Assembly: GCA_023415305.1 (NCBI GenBank)
Contig: JAEZKZ010000077.1
Span: 1 to 20,118, forward strand
Source of the DNA: Bacillota bacterium
Lineage (GTDB): Bacteria; Bacillota; Clostridia; Acetivibrionales; DSM-1351
Reading direction: 5' to 3'
DNA length: 20,118 bases
Positions 14,490 to 20,118 of this stretch are shown here, in pieces (within the stretch, counting starts at the first letter, position 1; the number at the start of each line of letters is the position of its first letter). Under the pieces are notes generated by a model. The model was not told where the DNA came from and searched no databases. It saw only the letters and a program-made list of their open reading frames with translations. The position numbers and the translations under genes are program-made.

Positions 14490-15260
14490 TTAAAATTTTG
14501 TTAAAATCAAAGGTCCGTTTTCTGTAATTGCCACAGTGTTCTCATAATGAGCGGAAAGTGATCCGTCTGTAGTAACTACGGTCCAGCTGTTATCCAGTAC
14601 CTTAACACTATAACCGCCTGCATTAATCATTGGCTCTACAGCAATAGTCATACCGTTCTCAAGCTTGACACCTCTTCGTTTCGTTACATAATTAGGTATC
14701 TCAGGTGACTCATGAAGATCTCTGCCTATGCCGTGTCCGACGAAATCCCTTACTATTGAAAAGCCCTTTTCCTCTGCATGCTTCTGTATTGCCTCAGAAA
14801 TATCTCTGATATGCTTTCCTGCTACCATTTGCTTCAAACCCTCATAAAAACTCTGGCGAGTTTCAGTGATAAGTTTTTGTGCTTGTTCAGAAATATTGCC
14901 AACACCATAGGTCCTGGCAGCGTCAGCGTGATACCCGTTTAAATAAACACCAACATCTATGCTAATAATATCGCCATCTTTTAAATGATTTAAACTGCTT
15001 GGTATACCGTGAACAACCTCTTCGTTAACAGAAGTACAAATACTTGCCGGAAACGGAACTACTCCGGGTATTCCGGGGTCGTAGCCTTTAAAGGATGGGA
15101 TAGCATTTTTTTTCTTAATATGCTCAAAAGCTATTCTATCTAACTCCTTCGTTGTAACACCGGGAGCAATATTCTTTTTTAACAGCTGAAGGGTTTCAAA
15201 AAGAACCTCTCCAGCTCTTCTCATTTTATCAATTTCAGATTGCGATTTTATAGTAAACAT
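14490..15260 (-). CDS. map: Methionine aminopeptidase, type I
   Basis: Removes the initiator methionine from new proteins in the cytoplasm. It is 256 residues and single-domain, without the N-terminal zinc-finger extension. The five metal ligands can be placed: D102 (ISIDVGVY), D113 (HADAART), H176 (FVGHGIG), E209 (AVEPM) and E240 (HYENTVAI). The substrate-pocket histidine is H84 (VVHGIPS). ATG start with AGAGGT upstream. It follows adk by 52 bp, the usual Firmicute secY-adk-map order. Confidence 0.97.
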   Translation of the reverse strand: MFTIKSQSEIDKMRRAGEVLFETLQLLKKNIAPGVTTKELDRIAFEHIKKKNAIPSFKGYDPGIPGVVPFPASICTSVNEEVVHGIPSSLNHLKDGDIISIDVGVYLNGYHADAARTYGVGNISEQAQKLITETRQSFYEGLKQMVAGKHIRDISEAIQKHAEEKGFSIVRDFVGHGIGRDLHESPEIPNYVTKRRGVKLENGMTIAVEPMINAGGYSVKVLDNSWTVVTTDGSLSAHYENTVAITENGPLILTKF

Positions 15261-15312
15261 GCATACCTCTTCTCAGCAGACAACTCATTTATTACATAAA
15301 GTTAATTCGCGT

Positions 15313-15957
15313 CTATATTCCTAATACCTTATAAACTCTGTCGGTTGTTTGTTCAACTTCATCAGCACCCTCAGCTACTTTTAGTTTTCCTGCTTTTTCA
15401 TAATAGCTGATTAATGGCTGGGTTTGCTTGTGGTAGGTTTCAAGTCTGCTCAGTACTGTTTCGGGAGCATCATCTGCTCTTTGAATTACCGGCGTATTAC
15501 AAACATCACAAATTCCTTCTACCTTTGTAGGATTATAAATTACATGATATGATGCTCCACAGTTTGGACAAGTACGTCTTCCTGACATTCTCTCAATGAT
15601 GTCAGCATCCTTGACGTTTATCAGCAGAGTAGCATCTAGTTCAATTTTCATATCATTAAGTACCTTGTCAAGGTATTCAGCCTGAGGAATTGTTCTCGGA
15701 AAACCATCCAAGATAAATCCATTAACACAATCAGGATTGGAAAGTCTCTCCTTAACAATTTCTACTGTTAGCTCATCCGGAACCAGTTGTCCTTTATCCA
15801 TGTATTCCTTTGCCTTGACACCGAGGGGAGTATTTCCCTTAATATTTGCTCTAAAGATGTCTCCGGTGGAAATGTGTGGTACGGATAGTTTTTCAGATAA
15901 TGCTTTGGCTTGAGTTCCCTTTCCTGCTCCAGGAGCTCCTAAAAGTACGATTTTCAT
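15313..15957 (-). CDS. adk: Adenylate kinase (zinc-lid type)
   Basis: Interconverts ATP plus AMP with two ADP. It is 214 residues long. P-loop GAPGAGKGT (7-15), AMP-binding STGDIFR (30-36), DGFPRTIPQAEYL (84-96), and a LID domain with four cysteines C130, C133, C150 and C153 that bind zinc, typical of Gram-positive long-form enzymes. ATG at 15957 with AGGGGGT upstream. The 176-bp gap from secY contains hairpins. Confidence 0.97.
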   Translation of the reverse strand: MKIVLLGAPGAGKGTQAKALSEKLSVPHISTGDIFRANIKGNTPLGVKAKEYMDKGQLVPDELTVEIVKERLSNPDCVNGFILDGFPRTIPQAEYLDKVLNDMKIELDATLLINVKDADIIERMSGRRTCPNCGASYHVIYNPTKVEGICDVCNTPVIQRADDAPETVLSRLETYHKQTQPLISYYEKAGKLKVAEGADEVEQTTDRVYKVLGI

Positions 15958-15972
15958 AATGCTTTACCCCCT

Positions 15973-16090
15973 AAGCCCTTTTTGGCTTCTTTCCCATTCT
16001 ACAAGCTTTTGGGACCTAATCCCATAAGCAACTTTACAAAAATAAAATCAGATAAATTTAAAGTAAGGGTTTATGACGTATCATAAACCC
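15973..16090 (-). other. Hairpins in the secY-adk gap
   Basis: GGGTTTATGA/TCATAAACCC (16067-16090) is a perfect 10-bp stem with loop CGTA, about 45 bases after the secY stop codon. TGGGA/TCCCA (16010-16024) and AAGCC/GGCTT (15973-15988) are shorter. In the transcript the 10-bp hairpin is followed by a U-rich but interrupted stretch, so it is at most a partial terminator; RNA processing or stability is an equal possibility. Confidence 0.45.
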
Positions 16091-16133
16091 CAACCTTTTA
16101 TGTTATTAATTATTTATGCTATATGGAAGATGC

Positions 16134-17426
16134 TTATTCAAGGAAACCCTTGTAATGTCTCATAAGCATTTGTGACTCAATCTGTCTTACAGTATCAAGT
16201 GCAACACCAACAAGAATCAGTACGCTTGTTCCTGCAAACCATACGCCCTGTACATCTGTGATCCAGACGATTACATACGGGAATATAGAAATAAGAGCAA
16301 GGAATAATGCACCAAACCATGTAATTCTGACCAATACCTTCTGGATATAGTCAGCAGTAGGTTTACCTGGTCTGATACCAGGTATAAATCCACCATTCTT
16401 CTTCATGTTGTTTGCAAGCTCAATAGGATTGAACTGAACATATGTGTAGAAGAAGGTAAATCCGATTATTAATAATGCATAGAGTATAGCATAAGACCAG
16501 TGTGATTGCCAGTTTTTCATAAAGCCTATAAAACCGGTATTTGTATTTGGACTTGCGAATGCAAATATTGTTGATGGAAGGGCCATGATTGACATAGCAA
16601 AGATTATCGGAATAACACCTGCCCAGTTTACCTTGATAGGTAAGTGGGTGCTCTGTCCACCGTAAACTTTCCTTCCAACTACTCTCTTAGCATACTGAAC
16701 AGGAATTCTACGTTCAGCCTGATTTACAAATACAACTGCTGCAATAATTGCAACAAACACAACCAGAATTCCAATTATACTCAATATTCCGACAAAGCTG
16801 TTACCAAGCTTTCCAGCCTGATAGTTCTTAATAAGATAATTCAAACCACTTGGTGCAGCAGATACGATACCTGCAAAGATCAGCATGGAAATACCGTTTC
16901 CTATACCATACTCGGTGATCTGTTCACCAAGCCACATCAAAAATGCTGTTCCGGCAGTAAGCGTGAATGTAACTGTAATGAAGGTCATAACATTAAGTCC
17001 TGAAATAAGTGCGTGCCTTAAACTAAAGGTGATAGCTGTTGCCTGAACAAATGCCAAAATAACTGTTGCATATCTGATCCATTGTCCAATTTTCTTTCTT
17101 CCTTCTTCACCCTCTTTTGAGAGTTGTTCCAGCTTCGGGATAGCTATAGTCAAAAGCTGCATAATAATTGATGCATTAATGTACGGTGTAATACTCATTG
17201 CAAATATTGTCGCATTCTTGAACGAACCACCACCGACTACATCAAGGAAGCTAAACAGCTGACCGCCTTTATTAATAAGATCACCAAAAACAGAAGGGTC
17301 AAGTCCGGGAACCGGAATTCTGGAGCCTAATCTGAAAACCAGAAGGAGACCTATTGTTATCAAGAGCTTTCTTTTTAAATCAGGAATTTTCCAGGAATTC
17401 TTAAGTGTATCCAACATACTACTCAC
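16134..17426 (-). CDS. secY: Protein translocase subunit SecY
   Basis: Central channel of the Sec translocon in the cytoplasmic membrane. It is 430 residues with ten expected membrane segments. The opening KLLITIGLLLVFRLGSRIPVPG, the plug-region FSFLDVVGGG, the segment SIMALPSTIFAF, the cytoplasmic GFIPGIRPGKPTADYI and the C-terminal LMRHYKGF are hallmark SecY stretches. The start is GTG at 17426; its ribosome binding site GGTGGT lies within the last codons of rplO, whose stop codon is only one base upstream, so translation is probably coupled. Confidence 0.97.
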   Translation of the reverse strand: MSSMLDTLKNSWKIPDLKRKLLITIGLLLVFRLGSRIPVPGLDPSVFGDLINKGGQLFSFLDVVGGGSFKNATIFAMSITPYINASIIMQLLTIAIPKLEQLSKEGEEGRKKIGQWIRYATVILAFVQATAITFSLRHALISGLNVMTFITVTFTLTAGTAFLMWLGEQITEYGIGNGISMLIFAGIVSAAPSGLNYLIKNYQAGKLGNSFVGILSIIGILVVFVAIIAAVVFVNQAERRIPVQYAKRVVGRKVYGGQSTHLPIKVNWAGVIPIIFAMSIMALPSTIFAFASPNTNTGFIGFMKNWQSHWSYAILYALLIIGFTFFYTYVQFNPIELANNMKKNGGFIPGIRPGKPTADYIQKVLVRITWFGALFLALISIFPYVIVWITDVQGVWFAGTSVLILVGVALDTVRQIESQMLMRHYKGFLE

Positions 17427-17427
17427 G

Positions 17428-17871
17428 TTATACCACCTCGACCTTTCCTCCCGCAGCTTCTATTTTAGCAGTAGCTGTCTTTGTAAATTTAGCCGCCTGA
17501 ACTGTTAACTTCTTAGTTAACTCACCGTTACCTAAAATAGCTACTCCATCAATAATCTTTTTAGCAAGGCCAGATGATTTAAGTAATTCTTCGGTTACAA
17601 CAGTACCATCTTCGAAAATGTTTAATTCTGAAACATTAACTTCAGTGTACTTGTCAGCAAACTCGTAGTTGTTAAATCCTCTTTTAGGTAATCTCATATA
17701 TAATGGCATCTGACCACCTTCAAAACCAGGTCTTACACCACCACCTGCACGAGCGTTTTGTCCTTTGTGACCTTTGCCGGCAGTTTTACCATTACCAGTA
17801 CCTATACCTCTACCTTTTCTGTTAGGTAGTTTTTTTGATCCAGGAGCAGGCTGTAATTCAAATAATTTCAT
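17428..17871 (-). CDS. rplO: Ribosomal protein L15
   Basis: Large-subunit protein binding 23S rRNA. It is 147 residues, normal length. The glycine- and basic-rich N-terminal extension (KGRGIGTGNGKTAGKGHKGQ) and the segment GFEGGQMPLYMRLPKRGF are diagnostic. It lies 14 bp after rpmD and directly before secY. Confidence 0.97.
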   Translation of the reverse strand: MKLFELQPAPGSKKLPNRKGRGIGTGNGKTAGKGHKGQNARAGGGVRPGFEGGQMPLYMRLPKRGFNNYEFADKYTEVNVSELNIFEDGTVVTEELLKSSGLAKKIIDGVAILGNGELTKKLTVQAAKFTKTATAKIEAAGGKVEVV

Positions 17872-17885
17872 TGACTACACCTCCC

Positions 17886-18065
17886 TTATATTTCTTCTAC
17901 ACAAACAAGATGTGAAACTTTTTTAATCATACCTCTGATTTGTGGGTTGTCATTTTGCTCTACTGAAGAACCGATTTTTTTCAAGCCAAGAGCTTTTACA
18001 GTAGCAGCCTGACTTTCAACGGCCTTATTAGTGCTCTTTTTCAGAGTTATTTTTAGCTTAGCCAT
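17886..18065 (-). CDS. rpmD: Ribosomal protein L30
   Basis: Small large-subunit protein, 59 residues. MAKLKITLKKS, TVKALGLKKIGSSVEQND and PQIRGMIKKVSHLV follow the L30 family pattern. Start: ATG at 18065, preceded by GGGGGG at proper spacing; a TTG one codon earlier is less likely. Between rpsE and rplO, as usual. Confidence 0.95.
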   Translation of the reverse strand: MAKLKITLKKSTNKAVESQAATVKALGLKKIGSSVEQNDNPQIRGMIKKVSHLVCVEEI

Positions 18066-18076
18066 CAATGTCCCCC

Positions 18077-18580
18077 CTAACCCAGAATCTCTTCTGCAGT
18101 TTTTCCGCGAAGTCTAGCAACATCTTCAGCAGTCTTTAATTGTGCAAGACCCTCAATAGTTGCATTAACCATGTTGATAGGGTTGTTTGAACCCAATGAC
18201 TTCGTTCTGATATCACGTATTCCAGCCAGTTCAAGCACGGCTCTTACAGGACCACCGGCGATAACACCTGTACCTTGTCCTGCCGGTTTGAGCAATACTT
18301 TACCTGCTCCGAATACCCCTGTTGCTTCGTGTGGTATTGTAGTTTCCACCAATGGAACCTTTATCAGGTTTTTCTTAGCATCTTCGATACCCTTGCGAAT
18401 AGCTTCAGGTATTTCAGCAGCTTTTCCCATACCGCTTCCAACATAACCGTTTTCGTCTCCAACTACAACTAAAGCGCTGAAGCGAAAGTTTCTACCACCT
18501 TTAACAACCTTTGTTACACGACCTATATTAACAACTTTCTCTTTTAGTTCTCCCAAAGTGTTGGCATCAATTCGTTGCAA
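18077..18580 (-). CDS. rpsE: Ribosomal protein S5
   Basis: Small-subunit protein near the mRNA entry site; affects decoding accuracy. It is 167 residues. The N-terminal dsRNA-binding-like domain has VTKVVKGGRNFRFSALVVVGD, and the C-terminal domain includes LLKPAGQGTGVIAGGPVRAVLELAG (a family hallmark) and KSLGSNNPINMV. The start is TTG at 18580, with GGAGGGG about seven bases upstream, giving MQRID, which matches relatives. Confidence 0.97.
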   Translation of the reverse strand: MQRIDANTLGELKEKVVNIGRVTKVVKGGRNFRFSALVVVGDENGYVGSGMGKAAEIPEAIRKGIEDAKKNLIKVPLVETTIPHEATGVFGAGKVLLKPAGQGTGVIAGGPVRAVLELAGIRDIRTKSLGSNNPINMVNATIEGLAQLKTAEDVARLRGKTAEEILG

Positions 18581-18598
18581 TGTATTCCCCTCCTTCTC

Positions 18599-18967
18599 TT
18601 AGAAATCCAAACCTGCTTCTCTAGCAGCATCAGCAAGCTCTTTAACTCTTCCGTGATAGATATAACCGCCTCTATCAAATACAACCTGCTTTATACCCTT
18701 TTCAATAGCCTTGGTAGCTATTAATTTTCCAACTTCTTTAGCTGCTTCCTTGTTACCACCGTTAGCAACTTTACCTTTTAATGCAGCATCAAGGGTTGAA
18801 GCGGATACAAGAGTATTACCGGTTGAATCATCAATGATCTGTACATAAATGTTTTTTAAGCTTCTAAAAACGTTCAATCTAGGACGTTCTTGAGTTCCAA
18901 CAACTTTTTTACGAACTCTTACATGCTTTCTGAGTCTTATTACGTTCCTATTTTCTTTCTTTATCAT
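18599..18967 (-). CDS. rplR: Ribosomal protein L18
   Basis: Binds 5S rRNA and places it on the 50S subunit. It is 122 residues. RLRKHVRVRKKVVGTQERPRL followed by NVFRSLKNIYVQIIDD and the end FDRGGYIYHGRVKELADAARE are standard. GGAG precedes the ATG at 18967. 17 bp after rplF. Confidence 0.97.
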   Translation of the reverse strand: MIKKENRNVIRLRKHVRVRKKVVGTQERPRLNVFRSLKNIYVQIIDDSTGNTLVSASTLDAALKGKVANGGNKEAAKEVGKLIATKAIEKGIKQVVFDRGGYIYHGRVKELADAAREAGLDF

Positions 18968-18984
18968 TTACTCTCATCTCCTTT

Positions 18985-19536
18985 CTACTTTTTACCCTTG
19001 CCGCCGGTCTTACCTTCTTTACGTCTGATTACTTCAGTTTCGTATTTAATTCCTTTACCCTTGTAAGGTTCAGGTGGTCTCTTTTCACGAATCTTTGCAG
19101 CAACCTCTCCAACAACCTGCTTATCTATTCCCTTAACAATTATCTTGTTAGGTGCAGGTACTTCAGTAGTTATTCCTTCAGGATCATCCATTTCAACAGG
19201 ATGTGAATATCCTAATGTTAATACCAACTTCTTGCCCTGCTTTTGTGCTCTGTAACCAACACCGTTGATATCAAGAGCTTTCTGGTATCCGTTTGTTACT
19301 CCTTCAACCATATTGTTTACAAGTGTTCTGGTCAAACCATGAAGTGACTTGTGCATTTTTAAATCAGAAGGTCTTTCAACAGTTATTTGTTCGCCTTCCA
19401 CTTTGATGATCATATCCTTGTGGAACTGTTTTGTTAAAGTTCCTTTTGATCCTTTTACTGTCAACACATTGTCGCCGCTAAGCTTAACATCTACTCCCTT
19501 AGGAAGAGCTATTGGCAACTTACCAATTCTTGACAT
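18985..19536 (-). CDS. rplF: Ribosomal protein L6
   Basis: Large-subunit protein at the base of the L7/L12 stalk, near the sarcin-ricin loop. It is 183 residues with two related domains. It begins MSRIGKLPIALPKGVDV, has the SLHGLTRTLVNNMVEGV stretch, and ends with the conserved KRPPEPYKGKGIKYETE then RRKEGKTGGKGKK. GGAGGT lies upstream of the ATG. The 229-bp gap to rpsH upstream is unusually long for this position and is full of hairpins. Confidence 0.97.
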   Translation of the reverse strand: MSRIGKLPIALPKGVDVKLSGDNVLTVKGSKGTLTKQFHKDMIIKVEGEQITVERPSDLKMHKSLHGLTRTLVNNMVEGVTNGYQKALDINGVGYRAQKQGKKLVLTLGYSHPVEMDDPEGITTEVPAPNKIIVKGIDKQVVGEVAAKIREKRPPEPYKGKGIKYETEVIRRKEGKTGGKGKK

Positions 19537-19599
19537 GTCGTAACCTCCAGTTCTTAAAATTATGAGCGATTTACGCCCTTTTCAGACCTATTATCTTAA

Positions 19600-19762
19600 C
19601 CTATTCCTTAATAGGAATGGCATTTGCCAGGAAAAACACATCGTGTTTTTCCTATTACAAAAGCCGAAAGGCTTTTGTATGTGAATTACTTAGGTGAAAA
19701 ACCCCTCAAGAATCCACTTGGGATTCTTGTCATGTGATTTATTCACCTGTGAATAAATCACA
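19600..19762 (-). other. Array of five hairpins between rpsH and rplF
   Basis: Five successive inverted repeats occupy this stretch. TGTGATTTATTCAC/GTGAATAAATCACA (19733-19762) has 14-bp arms separated by CT and starts four bases after the rpsH stop codon. CAAGAATCC/GGATTCTTG (19707-19729) has a 5-base loop. TACAAAAGCC/GGCTTTTGTA (19656-19679) has a GAAA loop on the plus strand. AGGAAAAACAC/GTGTTTTTCCT (19629-19653) has a 3-base loop. CCTATT/AATAGG (19600-19615) has a 4-base loop. The first four are perfectly paired. The third resembles an intrinsic terminator with only a short U-tract. No gene is seen in the gap. Confidence 0.7.
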
Positions 19763-19765
19763 CTA

Positions 19766-20118
19766 TTACCATACGAATGCCAGTACTTCTCCGCCAATGC
19801 CTTCAGTTCTAGCTTTCTTGTCAGTCATTATTCCCTTTGACGTTGAGATTATAGCTACTCCGAGTCCGCCCAATACTTTAGGAAGCTCTTCCTTACCTGC
19901 ATACACTCTCAAACCAGGTTTGCTTATTCTCTTTATTCCTGTTATAACGTTCTGCTTGTTTCCAGTGTACTTCAAGCTAACTCTTATAACACCTTGCTTA
20001 CCATCGTTTATTTCTTCAAAATTCTTAATATAACCTTCTTCCAGCAATATAGTTGCTATCGACCTCTTAAGGTTGGAAGCGGGTATATCAACTGATTCAT
20101 GTTTAGCAGAACCTGCAT
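19766..20118 (-). CDS. rpsH: Ribosomal protein S8 (5' end outside window)
   Basis: Small-subunit assembly protein binding 16S helix 21; in E. coli it also represses the spc operon. The visible 116 residues run from AGSAKHESVDIPASNLKRSIA to the C-terminal STSKGIMTDKKARTEGIGGE and LAFVW. About 16 N-terminal residues are missing off the right edge. An internal ATG-like start near 20047 should not be used, because the reading frame stays open and homologous to the end of the window. Confidence 0.96.
   Translation of the reverse strand, partial: AGSAKHESVDIPASNLKRSIATILLEEGYIKNFEEINDGKQGVIRVSLKYTGNKQNVITGIKRISKPGLRVYAGKEELPKVLGGLGVAIISTSKGIMTDKKARTEGIGGEVLAFVW

Noticed and set aside
16067..16090. 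Intrinsic terminator after secY
   Set aside because: The stem is perfect but AT-rich, and the following transcript has no uninterrupted U-run; adk and map follow in the same operon, so full termination is unlikely.
18171..18472. Two plus-strand open frames of 91 and 65 codons
   Set aside because: Both are shadows on the strand opposite rpsE, which is unmistakable.

Overview
The window looks like part of the chromosome of a low-GC, Gram-positive anaerobe of the class Clostridia. The reasons are the AT-rich intergenic DNA, strong GGAGG ribosome binding sites, several TTG/GTG starts, a KOW-domain gene between map and infA, and an L17 with a mid-protein insertion. Protein wording fits the Ruminiclostridium group (C. 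cellulolyticum-like) best, but that genus call is from memory and no search was run.

Right half (about 10,058-20,118, all on the minus strand, so transcription runs right to left): the end of the ribosomal superoperon in its usual order, rpsH (5' end outside the window), rplF, rplR, rpsE, rpmD, rplO, secY, adk, map, a KOW protein gene, infA, rpmJ, rpsM, rpsK, rpsD, rpoA, rplQ. These supply ribosomal proteins, the SecY translocon, adenylate kinase, methionine aminopeptidase, IF-1 and the RNA polymerase alpha subunit. Two things are odd. rpsK is open over its whole length except for two in-frame stop codons eight codons apart. Several gaps between genes are long and packed with perfect hairpins.

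Left half: ecfA1 (8,744-9,592), ecfA2 (559-1,401) and ecfT (1-488, 3' end outside the window) encode the energy-coupling module of an ECF vitamin transporter. In many Firmicutes these three genes are adjacent, just after rplQ. Here about 7.3 kb separates ecfA1 from ecfA2. The interval holds a plus-strand SAM-dependent methyltransferase gene and a five-gene minus-strand operon: an amino-acid adenylating enzyme, a GNAT acetyltransferase, a small carrier protein, an MBOAT membrane acyltransferase, and a 608-residue membrane-anchored protein that joins an SGNH/DltD-like domain to a NodB polysaccharide deacetylase domain.

The set resembles the dlt system for D-alanylation of teichoic acids, but has an added acetyltransferase and a fused deacetylase, so it is probably a cell-envelope polymer modification system whose substrate is unknown. 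The operon has a recognisable sigma-A type promoter (TTGACT, 17 bp, TATTAT) followed by a near-perfect 22-bp palindrome that may be an operator shared with the divergent methyltransferase gene.

No tRNA, rRNA, CRISPR array or transposase gene was seen. The gap between ecfA1 and rplQ (465 bp) contains a 194-bp nested inverted repeat and a separate 50-bp hairpin.
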